The notes below the pieces were generated by a model. It saw only the letters and a list, made by a program, of their open reading frames with translations, did no database searches and was not told where the DNA came from. This document shows positions 5,987-13,473 of a DNA stretch of 15,433 nt, in pieces. This DNA is from RPQK01 sp041946865 (GTDB lineage Bacteria > Acidobacteriota > UBA6911 > RPQK01), in contig JBHGBF010000125.1 in NCBI GenBank assembly GCA_041946865.1, positions 1 to 15,433 on the forward strand, in the 5' to 3' direction. Position 1 is the first letter of the stretch; each line of letters opens with the position of its first letter. The position numbers and the translations under genes were made by a program.

Positions 5987-7783
5987 CTATTTCAGCGAGA
6001 CCATGGCGGAACCGAGGATCTGGTAAGTCTCGGCGTTCTGGACGAAGGCCACGACGGCCAGATCGGCCCGGTTCAAGGTGGTTGGCGCCTCCTCGAAAGT
6101 CCCCAGTTCTTCGGCCAGTTGGTCGAGATACTGTTTGATCTCGCCTTCGATGGCAGAGACCGACCCGGTGTGCGTGAATTCGAATTCCGGTCCCGTTATC
6201 CGGGTGCCGTCGCTGCCGTTAATCAGCTTGCGCACCACATTCCGATGCAGGTGGACTCCGTTTGAGCCGGTGTAATGGACCGTTCTTTCGACCAGGGCGA
6301 TGTGCAGGCGGAGATCGTCGCTGGCAGCGACCGATTCGGGAAGTCCGATTTTCCCCTTGACCAAAAAGCTGTCGCTCTCGCTCTTCACCTGCAGGTCGAC
6401 CCGCGCCCTTTTCCCGGGCTTCAGCTGGGCGTTGATCGCGTCCAGGTACTCCTGAAAGGCCAGTTCAGCGAGCGTCTTCGGCCCCCCACCCGGGCGTTTG
6501 TCGGTTCCGGAGAAAAGGGCGATAGGGGTGGAACGGATTTTGTAGAAACGGGCCCGGGCCATGCTGTCGGGAGTCGTCATCGGGTCTGGTCTCGGCACGT
6601 GGATGTGGTACTCGAGAACATTCACGGTGCTTTCGGGAAAGCGTGCGATCAAGCCGTCGAAGGCGTAATCAGCGGCCTGGCAGGGGCCGCACTGGGCCCC
6701 GGTGAACAGCTCAGCGACAAGCGCTGAGCCGGAGTGCTGGCCTTCAAAACGGCCGGGGTCAAACAGCGGCGGTTGCTTGGCATGGACCTGATCGAGCAGT
6801 TCGTGGAACCCGGCCATCGATCCTTTATGCTTCCGGTAAAGCTCGCGTGCCGTAATTCTGGCCTGCCGGGTGCCCCCGCCCACATAGGCCTGTAAGTACG
6901 CCTCGATGGCTTCCAGGTTTTTTCCTTGTTTCTCGAAGACTTCGGCGAGGTGCAGAGCGATATCGGCCTCCCGCGGAGAGGCTTTCAGGGCTTCACGAAG
7001 CGTCCCGGCCGCGTCTTCCAGTTTGCCCTGGCGGTAAAGCACCCAGCCGAGAGTGTCCAGGAAGTTCCCTCTGGCGGCCGACCCCGTCGCCGCCAGTCCG
7101 CATGCTCGCCGAGCCAGCTCCTCGGCCTTCGCAAGCATCCGGTTCTTCTCAGCCAGCCGGTAGGCGATGTCGTTCATGACGACGGCTTTATCGTCCGTTG
7201 AATCAATGACCTCGCTCATGACGGCGGCCAGCTTGTCGTCGGGTTGATCCGCTTCCAACCCGGCATCGAGGATCTCGAGAAGGGAAGAGGTCTTCAGTGC
7301 GGTATCGGGATACTCACCCAGGAAACTCCGAATCCCGGCAATCTTCTGCTGGGGGTCTTCGGCGCTGCGCGCCTCGTCAAAGGCCTGCCGTTCCTCCACT
7401 CCCGGTGGTTTGAGTCTTTCGAGCTGGGTCTGTTCGGTTCGCTCGGCAATGAACGAAAGGCCGTTCAAAGCCTGGCCGCTGGTCTTGCCACTGATGACCC
7501 CGTTCGCCACCGTGCCTTTCAGCGTCATGGGGAGTCCGTCCGCAAGCAGCTGAAGGGTGAGTGAATCGGCCTCGAGCGAAAAGTCTTTGGCCTGCACCTC
7601 GAATGGTGCCGTGGTGCTGAGCACGTTAGCCTTCCCGGAAGCCGGGAACTCGATGATGAAGAGCGGGACCTTTCTCCCGCTGTCCGAAAGCCCCTGGAAC
7701 AGCCATCGTCCCTTCAGTGAATCCTCTGCGCCGAGCGCGAGACTGAAGCAGAGAACCAGTAGCGCGTAGAGTCTTTTGTTCAT
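5987..7783 (-). CDS. Exported TPR-thioredoxin-fold protein with CGPC active site
   Basis: This 598-residue protein is probably periplasmic or surface-exposed. Residues 1-20 (NKRLYALLVLCFSLALG core) are a signal peptide; its Cys is in the wrong context for a lipobox. Residues 22-120 look like a beta-rich domain. About 130-330 is helical with TPR-like units, e.g. LDTLGWVLYRQGKLEDAAGT and IALHLAEVFEKQGKNLEAIE. A thioredoxin-like domain begins with VAELFTGAQCGPCQAADYAF, placing Cys365-Gly-Pro-Cys368 at the active site, and includes STPIALF with the expected cis-Pro. The final 120 residues form another beta-rich domain. The redox domain resembles Omp28/DUF1223-like secreted proteins (resemblance by eye). 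It should act as a thiol-disulfide oxidoreductase on exported partners chosen by the TPR part; the partner is unknown. ATG 7783 was preferred to 7795 because it gives a proper signal peptide. It lies 92 bp downstream of the peptidase gene. Confidence 0.8.
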   Translation of the reverse strand: MNKRLYALLVLCFSLALGAEDSLKGRWLFQGLSDSGRKVPLFIIEFPASGKANVLSTTAPFEVQAKDFSLEADSLTLQLLADGLPMTLKGTVANGVISGKTSGQALNGLSFIAERTEQTQLERLKPPGVEERQAFDEARSAEDPQQKIAGIRSFLGEYPDTALKTSSLLEILDAGLEADQPDDKLAAVMSEVIDSTDDKAVVMNDIAYRLAEKNRMLAKAEELARRACGLAATGSAARGNFLDTLGWVLYRQGKLEDAAGTLREALKASPREADIALHLAEVFEKQGKNLEAIEAYLQAYVGGGTRQARITARELYRKHKGSMAGFHELLDQVHAKQPPLFDPGRFEGQHSGSALVAELFTGAQCGPCQAADYAFDGLIARFPESTVNVLEYHIHVPRPDPMTTPDSMARARFYKIRSTPIALFSGTDKRPGGGPKTLAELAFQEYLDAINAQLKPGKRARVDLQVKSESDSFLVKGKIGLPESVAASDDLRLHIALVERTVHYTGSNGVHLHRNVVRKLINGSDGTRITGPEFEFTHTGSVSAIEGEIKQYLDQLAEELGTFEEAPTTLNRADLAVVAFVQNAETYQILGSAMVSLK

Positions 7784-7875
7784 AAAATCGCGCACCCGGG
7801 AAGCAGAAAAATCCGACCGATCAGACCCTCCGCTCGAAAACCTTCCAAGCCTTTATCCACCAGGCGCAAATTCAG

Positions 7876-9060
7876 TCAGACTTCGAAGACCAGCAGGGAA
7901 TCCTGCGGCGCCGTCGTGACCTCGGGCCCTTCCTTCCCGAAAAACACGTTAATCTCGCTCCGTACCCCGAAGTCATCGAGGTAAACGCCCGGCTCAATGG
8001 TGCAAGCGACGCCGGGCAGAAAACTCCTTGTGTCGTGGGTCTCGAGGTTGTCAAAGTTCACGCCGTTACCGTGCACCTCGCGACCCAGGCTATGACCGGT
8101 CCGATGGACAAACTTGTCGGCATAGCCGGCCGCCCGGATCACCCCGCGAACCGCGTCGTCGACTTCCCAGCCCTGAGGGTAACGGCCGCCGGTCGTTTCT
8201 TTCAGAAACTCAACCCCCCGATCTCGGGCGCGTCTGACCACATCGAACACCTCGGTAATGCGAGACGGGACCGGCTTGCCGTAGAAAGCGGTCCAGGTGA
8301 TGTCGGCATAAACGGAATCCGGCCCGAGCGGTTTGGCCCAGAGGTCAATCAGCAGGAAATCGCCTTTCCGCAAGGGCGAGTGGGTTGATTCCGACGGCGA
8401 GTAGTGCGGGTTACCGGCATTTCCGTTGACAGCGACAATCGGCGGCGAATCGGTGATGAGACCGTTTTCATGAAATCTCCGTTCGATAAACCTCTGGATT
8501 TCGAGCTCGGTCGTAACCCCTTTCTCAGAAACCCACCTGGCCCCCTCTTGAAAAGCCTGGTTGACAATCTCGGTCAGGATCAATGCTGTCACCCGGTGCT
8601 GCTGCGCCTGCTCGGCGGTCCAGCGCGTTTCAAACTGCTGCACAAGATCGGCCGATGAGACGACGTCTGCCCCGCAGGACCGAACCAGTTCCACAGTGCC
8701 GGCATCAATTTTCGAGACGTAGGGGACGGTGTTCTCAGGGGAGTACTGCATGGCGACGCTCTTCGAAGAGATCAGGATTTCGGCCAGCGAAGACCGCAGT
8801 TCCTGCCAGCGAAGGTACACCAGCTTACGCCCAGGCAGGTGATCGAGCATTCCGGACTCAATCCTGTGAACCAGTTTGACCGGCTCCCCTTCAGCCGGGA
8901 CAAGATAGAACCAGCGGCGCGTCGCGTGGTAGCCGGGGCCAAACCCCAGGATGCTGAGCGCGATCGGGTCATTGGCGTGAAACCCGTAGAAAAGCCAGGC
9001 GGGTACGCGGGCAGCAGTGAGCGCCGACTGGATCTGTGCGATGATCTCGTTTGTGGTCAT
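7876..9060 (-). CDS. M24-family metallopeptidase (Xaa-Pro aminopeptidase/dipeptidase-like)
   Basis: The 394-residue cytoplasmic protein has the two-domain creatinase/prolidase architecture: an N-terminal domain (about 1-150) and a pita-bread catalytic domain (about 155-394). All five dimetal ligands are present in order: Asp239 in LLIDLWAK, Asp253 in VYADITW, His323 in RTGHSLGREVHG, Glu356 in CTIEPGVYL and Glu369 in VRSEINVF. An active enzyme removing residues next to proline from short peptides is therefore expected. The N-terminal domain (WLFYGFHANDPIALSILGF) is of the Creatinase_N kind. The exact specificity (aminopeptidase or dipeptidase) is not visible. Its ATG overlaps the end of plsC by 4 bases (ATGA), so the two are almost certainly translated from one message. 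An AGGTG just before the start, inside plsC, may serve as ribosome binding site. Confidence 0.9.
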   Translation of the reverse strand: MTTNEIIAQIQSALTAARVPAWLFYGFHANDPIALSILGFGPGYHATRRWFYLVPAEGEPVKLVHRIESGMLDHLPGRKLVYLRWQELRSSLAEILISSKSVAMQYSPENTVPYVSKIDAGTVELVRSCGADVVSSADLVQQFETRWTAEQAQQHRVTALILTEIVNQAFQEGARWVSEKGVTTELEIQRFIERRFHENGLITDSPPIVAVNGNAGNPHYSPSESTHSPLRKGDFLLIDLWAKPLGPDSVYADITWTAFYGKPVPSRITEVFDVVRRARDRGVEFLKETTGGRYPQGWEVDDAVRGVIRAAGYADKFVHRTGHSLGREVHGNGVNFDNLETHDTRSFLPGVACTIEPGVYLDDFGVRSEINVFFGKEGPEVTTAPQDSLLVFEV

Positions 9061-9779
9061 GACACCTGCCGGTAACTTTTCAAGATTCTCTGGCGAACCG
9101 ATTCGGCCAGAGTCTGTAAGTCCAGATTCCTGTACTCATCATACTCGATCGGGGTATGTATGCTGACTTCGATTGTGCCCGGCCGGATCATAACCGAGCC
9201 CCGGGCAAGCAGCCGGTGCGACCCCACTATCGTGACCGGGACGATTGGAGCGCCCGCCTTCTGGGCGAGCAGAAAGCTGCCTCTTTTGAAGGGCGCCACC
9301 GTATCTCCCCAGGTTCTCATCCCTTCCGGAAAAATCGCGATGGAGATGCCCGAAGCGACCTTTTTGCCCGCCTCCTCGAACGATTGCAGGGCCTGGCGGG
9401 GATTCCTCCGATCGATCGATATGTTTCCCGCTCGCTTCAGATGCCAGCCGAGGAAAGGCCAGCGGAAGAGCGATTCTTTGGCGACGAAGCGGAACTGAAA
9501 CGGAAGATGGGCCAGAAAAACCCAGATGTCGAACATGCTCAGGTGATTGGCGACGAAGATGTAGGCGCGCCCGGGAGTCAGCCTGTCCCGCCCTGACACC
9601 TGGACGCGCGCCCGGGCGATGCGCAGGATCATCTTGCTCCAGGCGACGGCGCAGGCATGTTGGAGCCGCCCGGTTCCGTCGAAAAGCGAGCAGATCACGC
9701 TGAGTGTCCCCATGAAAACCGTGAGGAAAATGATGAGCGGAACCCGCCAGATGACGTTCACCGTGGCCAACACAGACAT
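9057..9779 (-). CDS. plsC: 1-acyl-sn-glycerol-3-phosphate acyltransferase (PlsC family)
   Basis: The predicted enzyme acylates lysophosphatidic acid to phosphatidic acid at the cytoplasmic membrane face, the second acylation in phospholipid synthesis. The 240-residue length is normal. A hydrophobic N-terminal segment (VIWRVPLIIFLTVFMGTLSV) anchors it. The catalytic H-x4-D motif is NHLSMFD with His79 and Asp84. RAGNISIDRRNP matches motif II, and IFPEGMRTWGD is motif III with Met where FPEGTR usually has Thr. Motif IV is APIVPVTIVGS. The start was set at ATG 9779 because homology begins just after it. The frame stays open upstream to 10082, but that extension has no recognisable protein character. 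GTG 9782, directly before the ATG, is an alternative. The gene is first in a - strand cluster, overlapping the M24 peptidase by 4 bases. Confidence 0.88.
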   Translation of the reverse strand: MSVLATVNVIWRVPLIIFLTVFMGTLSVICSLFDGTGRLQHACAVAWSKMILRIARARVQVSGRDRLTPGRAYIFVANHLSMFDIWVFLAHLPFQFRFVAKESLFRWPFLGWHLKRAGNISIDRRNPRQALQSFEEAGKKVASGISIAIFPEGMRTWGDTVAPFKRGSFLLAQKAGAPIVPVTIVGSHRLLARGSVMIRPGTIEVSIHTPIEYDEYRNLDLQTLAESVRQRILKSYRQVS

Positions 9780-10090
9780 CACGAGACATGCTACGAGATG
9801 CGCCGAGCGCTGGTCAACCAACGGGCTGCGCTTTGACCAGTTGATCGGGCGCGGATAATCACCCGACCTTAGGAGCGCTTGACGTTGAACCGGCGACCAG
9901 CTGCTTTCTTGGAGCGCGGTGGCCACCCAAGACCCAACACCGTTGACTTGCCACTGCGCTCCAGAAAAGCGGCTGGCCGCCGGCCCGCCGTCGGGCGTTT
10001 CGAAGAATAGCCTGATATTGGGGGCTGTTGTGAACGCCATCGGCCGCATCGCCGTCCTCTCATCGCCCTGCTGTAGTAACATAACGCCTT
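9780..10090. other. Divergent intergenic region between plsC and polA (311 bp)
   Basis: No convincing gene is seen. Both minus-strand frames across it are open, but they are extensions of plsC or of an antisense frame of polA. The region holds a 10-bp perfect palindrome GGTGGCCACC (9918-9927), flanked by CTTGG (9908-9912) and CCAAG (9927-9931). It also holds a hairpin at 9970-9990 (CGGCTGGCC/GGCCCGCCG, one mismatch, 3-nt loop). It must contain the promoters of both the plsC cluster and polA, but no clear -35/-10 pair could be picked by eye. The palindrome could be an operator, which is speculation. Confidence 0.5.
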
Positions 10091-12727
10091 GTGAAACCCC
10101 GACATGACAACCCTCAATCCTCCAGGCTTTACCTGGTCGACGGTATGTCGCATATTTACCGCGCGTACTACGCGATCCAGGGGTTGCGCAACAAGAAGGG
10201 AATGCCGACCAATGCGGTCTATGGGTTCACCAATATGCTGCGCAAGTTGATCAAGGAAGAGCAGCCTGAGTACCTCGGCGTGGCGATCGACCTGACAGGT
10301 CCGACCGTCCGGCACGAACAGTACGAAGGCTACAAGTCGACGCGACGGCCTATGCCGGATGATCTCGCCTCCCAAATCCCCTTCGTGCTGAAGGTGTGTG
10401 AAGCGCTGTGCGTCCCCATCCTCTCTTATCCGCGCTATGAAGCCGACGATGTGATTGGGACGCTCGCCCGGAAGGCAGCCGGCTCGAATCTGGACGTCGT
10501 GATCGTCACCATCGACAAGGACATGTTCCAGCTGGTCAACGACCGGATCTCGATCCTGGACACGCGCACCATGCTCCGGCTGGATCGCAAGGGAGTCGAG
10601 GAGAAGTTTGGTGTCCCGCCCGAAAAAGTCGTGGACGTTCTGAGCCTGGTGGGGGACAGTTCCGACAATATCCTGGGAGCGCCGGGGATCGGGGACAAGG
10701 GGGCGAAACAGCTGATCCAGGAATACGGTTCGCTGGAAGCGCTGCTCGAGCACCGCGATCAAGTCAGCCGTAAGACCTATCGTGAGAGCCTGCAGCAGAA
10801 CGAGGCGCTTATCCGCCAGAGCCGGGAACTGGTGACCATCTGCGACACGCTTCCCTTGGAGCTGAATCTCGACCAGCTGAAAAGGTGCGAGCCGAACCAG
10901 GCGGCCGCCCGTGAGTTGTTTGCGGAGCTGGAGTTCACGAGCCTGCTTGACGAGTTTCTTCCGGCGCCGGCCCCGGCAGAAAAAAAGTACACCGTCCTTG
11001 AAACGCCGCAACAGATAGCAGAGCTCGCACAGGAGCTGCGGGGAAAAACCGCGGCCATCGCGGCCAGTTTTGGCGAAGGCGCGCATCCGGGCACCTGCTC
11101 GGAAGGAATCTCTCTGGCGGCAGGAGAGGGAAGGGCCTGGTTCCTCCCGCGTCAGCTTGTCGAAAGCCAGGCGGCGCTGGTCGGGCAGCTGCTCCTTGAG
11201 CCGTCAAGGCTGGTGGTTCACGACCTGAAACCCTTTTACGGCCTGCTTTCCTGTTTCTCCTGGAAGTTGCCCTCCGATATCCGGGACACCATGTTAATGG
11301 GGTACCTCCTGGCGCCGAATCAGTCGAACTTCGCGCTGGACCGAATGGTGATCGAGTATCTGGGCAGCAAACTGACCGGGGCCGGGGAAGGAGGACCGCC
11401 GAATCTCTTCGGTGAGGCGCTGGCAAACGCAACCAGCGAAAAGGCGGATCTGACGTTCGAATTGTTCAACAAGCTCCAGCCCCAATTGGTCGAGAAACAG
11501 CTTGAACCGCTGCTGACAGACGTGGAGATTCCCCTGGTAGAAGTCCTGGCAGCCATGGAAAGGGACGGCGTTCGGGTCGATTGTGAGCTGCTCAGGCAGA
11601 TGTCCCAGGAGATGGAGGCCGAGCTGACGACCCTGACCAACAGGATTTTCGAGCTGGCGGGCGAAAGTTTCAACATCAACTCTCCGCGTCAGCTGGCACT
11701 GATCCTTTTCGAAAAGCTCAAGCTGCCTCAGCCCAAGAAGACGCGGAAGGCGGGCCACTATGCCACCGGGTTCGAGGTGCTGGAGCAGTTGGCGGCCACA
11801 CACGAACTGCCCAAGCAGATCCTCGAGTATCGGGAGCTGACCAAGCTGAAGGGTACTTACCTGGACGCCCTGCCGCGGCTGGTTAATCGCAAGACTGGGC
11901 GAATCCACACCTCTTACAACCAGATGGTCGCGTCAACCGGGCGCCTGTCTTCCAGCAACCCGAATCTGCAGAATATACCGATAAAAAGCGAGGTGGGACG
12001 GAAGATCCGCCGGGCGTTTATTCCGGAGGCGGGATTCTGGATGCTGGCCGCCGATTATTCCCAGATCGAGCTGCGTGTGATGGCCCATCTTTCTCAGGAT
12101 CCGGTCCTGCTCGACTCATTCCACAAGGACGAGGACATTCACGACCGGACCGCGCGCGAAGTGTTCGGAATGAGCGCGGTCATGAACCCCAAGGAATTCA
12201 GGCGTCACGCGAAGGTCATCAACTACGGCATCATGTACGGCCTGAGCGCCTTCGGCCTGGCCCAGAATCTCAAGATCGACCGGAAAGAGGCGCAGAAGTA
12301 TATCGATGATTACTTCAAGAAATATCAGGGAGTGAAGCGGTGGATCGACCGGACCCTGGCCGACGCGCGCCGGACGGGCTACGTCTCCACGTTGTTCGGG
12401 CGGATTCGGCAGATCCCCGAGCTGAACAGCAGCAATTGGGGCCTGCGGGGATTCGGCGAACGGACTGCCGTCAACGCCCCTATTCAGGGAACGGCCGCGG
12501 ACCTGATCAAGAAAGCCATGGTGCTGATGTTTCGCGAAATGCGGCATCAGGGGCTGCGCAGTCGGTTGATCATGCAGGTGCATGACGAGCTCGTTTTCGA
12601 AGTGCATGAAGACGAGTTAGAATTGATGAAGCGTTTGGTCAAGGACCGGATGGAAGGGGCCGCCCAGCTGAGTGTGCCGATTCGGGTTGACCTGGCAGTC
12701 GGCTCCTCCTGGCTGGAAGCGAAATAG
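10091..12727 (+). CDS. polA: DNA polymerase I (5'-nuclease plus polymerase; 3'-5' exonuclease site lost)
   Basis: This 878-residue enzyme fills gaps and removes RNA primers. Residues 10-290 are the 5'-nuclease domain with YLVDG, YEADDVIGTLA, IDKDMFQLV and LVGDSSDNILGAPGIGDKGA, so flap cleavage should work. Residues about 297-480 are the exonuclease-like domain; the residues matching E. coli Asp355, Glu357, Asp424, Tyr497 and Asp501 are all replaced, so proofreading is predicted absent, as in Taq. The polymerase domain is intact: motif A DYSQIELR with Asp655, the O-helix RRHAKVINYGIMYG, and motif C QVHDELVFE with Asp832. Tyr712 occupies the O-helix position that is Phe762 in E. coli. GTG 10091 is the start because an in-frame TAA lies at 10082-10084 and the next ATG would cut off the conserved LVDG. 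It is followed by a dense repeat block that may end its transcript. Confidence 0.96.
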   Translation: MKPRHDNPQSSRLYLVDGMSHIYRAYYAIQGLRNKKGMPTNAVYGFTNMLRKLIKEEQPEYLGVAIDLTGPTVRHEQYEGYKSTRRPMPDDLASQIPFVLKVCEALCVPILSYPRYEADDVIGTLARKAAGSNLDVVIVTIDKDMFQLVNDRISILDTRTMLRLDRKGVEEKFGVPPEKVVDVLSLVGDSSDNILGAPGIGDKGAKQLIQEYGSLEALLEHRDQVSRKTYRESLQQNEALIRQSRELVTICDTLPLELNLDQLKRCEPNQAAARELFAELEFTSLLDEFLPAPAPAEKKYTVLETPQQIAELAQELRGKTAAIAASFGEGAHPGTCSEGISLAAGEGRAWFLPRQLVESQAALVGQLLLEPSRLVVHDLKPFYGLLSCFSWKLPSDIRDTMLMGYLLAPNQSNFALDRMVIEYLGSKLTGAGEGGPPNLFGEALANATSEKADLTFELFNKLQPQLVEKQLEPLLTDVEIPLVEVLAAMERDGVRVDCELLRQMSQEMEAELTTLTNRIFELAGESFNINSPRQLALILFEKLKLPQPKKTRKAGHYATGFEVLEQLAATHELPKQILEYRELTKLKGTYLDALPRLVNRKTGRIHTSYNQMVASTGRLSSSNPNLQNIPIKSEVGRKIRRAFIPEAGFWMLAADYSQIELRVMAHLSQDPVLLDSFHKDEDIHDRTAREVFGMSAVMNPKEFRRHAKVINYGIMYGLSAFGLAQNLKIDRKEAQKYIDDYFKKYQGVKRWIDRTLADARRTGYVSTLFGRIRQIPELNSSNWGLRGFGERTAVNAPIQGTAADLIKKAMVLMFREMRHQGLRSRLIMQVHDELVFEVHEDELELMKRLVKDRMEGAAQLSVPIRVDLAVGSSWLEAK

Positions 12728-12730
12728 TGC

Positions 12731-12829
12731 CGCGGATCATCGCGGATATCCGCGGATCAGCAGCCGCGGATCTTCGCGGATATTCGGATATTCGCGGATC
12801 GGCGCTGATCCGCGGGCGAAGATCCGCGG
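12731..12829 (+). repeat. Cluster of CGCGGAT repeats forming nested hairpins
   Basis: CGCGGAT occurs six times on this strand (starting at 12731, 12741, 12751, 12765, 12775 and 12793) and three times inverted as ATCCGCG (12748, 12808, 12822). The first three copies are spaced exactly 10 bp apart. GGATATTC is directly duplicated at 12778-12785 and 12786-12793. CCGCGGATCTTCGC (12764-12777) and GCGAAGATCCGCGG (12816-12829) are a perfect 14-bp inverted repeat. Nested inside is a perfect 8-bp hairpin, CGCGGATC (12793-12800) with GATCCGCG (12807-12814). A run of five T at 12842-12846 follows after 12 bases, so the block might act as a terminator of polA, though the spacing is longer than usual. It resembles REP-like extragenic repeats; variable spacing and lack of unique spacers exclude CRISPR. 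Confidence 0.8.
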
Positions 12830-12867
12830 GAACAAACGCGCTTTTTGATCGTTATTAATAGGTAGCT

Positions 12868-13473
12868 ATGGCTGAGACTTTTGCATACGCTGATGCGTTC
12901 TCGGCATCCCGGGACAATGCGTTAGTGTCGGCTTACCTGGAAGGCGACGATCATGCCTTCCAAGTCCTTGTTTCCAGATACCAAGGAAAACTGATCAACT
13001 ACGTCAACACGCTGGTCCACGATTATGACCTGAGTGTGGATCTAGCCCAGGAGACATTTATACGCGTATTTCGTTACGCGGATCGCTACCGGGGTGATTA
13101 TCAGTTCTCCACTTGGGTTTACCGGATTGCCACCAACCTGGCGATTGACGAGCTGCGGCGCAGGGAACGGAAAGGCCGCTTCTCGCTTCGCCACATGATC
13201 GCTCTCTTTGAGAAGGACGGGAGGCCGCTTCCGATTCCGGATGTGCGTCCAACGCCGGAGCGGACCCTCGACGGAAAGGAAAGGCTCGAGCGGCTGCAGG
13301 CGGCAGTTGATTCGCTGCCGCCGAAATACCGCCTGCCTTTTCTGCTCAAAGAGGTTGAAGATTTGTCTTATGACGAGATCTGCCAGGTCCTTCAGATCTC
13401 CATGGGAACCGTGAAATCCAGGATTCACCGGGCCAAGATGCTTTTACGTGAGAAATTAGCGGGAATCCTATGA
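12868..13473 (+). CDS. ECF-type RNA polymerase sigma factor (RpoE-like)
   Basis: This 201-residue group-4 sigma factor should direct RNA polymerase to stress or envelope promoters when released by its anti-sigma partner. Sigma region 2 spans about 25-95: FQVLVSRYQGKLINYV, then DLAQETFIRVFRYADRYRG (region 2.2-2.3) and FSTWVYRIATNLAIDELRRR (region 2.4). A variable linker of about 40 residues follows. Region 4 spans about 145-198 with the helix-turn-helix LSYDEICQVLQISMGTVKSR followed by IHRAKMLLREKL. There is no region 3 and no C-terminal extension, as expected. ATG 12868 lies after a weak TAGGTAG. Its stop overlaps the start of the anti-sigma gene by 4 bases (ATGA), showing translational coupling. 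Autoregulation from a promoter between the repeat block and the start is usual for such operons, but the spacer is only 38 bp and no promoter could be named. Confidence 0.93.
   Translation: MAETFAYADAFSASRDNALVSAYLEGDDHAFQVLVSRYQGKLINYVNTLVHDYDLSVDLAQETFIRVFRYADRYRGDYQFSTWVYRIATNLAIDELRRRERKGRFSLRHMIALFEKDGRPLPIPDVRPTPERTLDGKERLERLQAAVDSLPPKYRLPFLLKEVEDLSYDEICQVLQISMGTVKSRIHRAKMLLREKLAGIL

Noticed and set aside
9780..10082. N-terminal extension of plsC by 101 residues
   Set aside because: The extra residues have no acyltransferase character. The normal family length starts at 9779.
9869..11086. 405-residue reading frame on the - strand
   Set aside because: It is antisense to the well-supported 5' part of polA, and its peptide has no recognisable domain. 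It is a product of high GC content.
12731..12829. CRISPR array
   Set aside because: The repeat unit is only 7 bases, spacing varies from 10 to 18, copies occur in both orientations, and there are no cas genes nearby.
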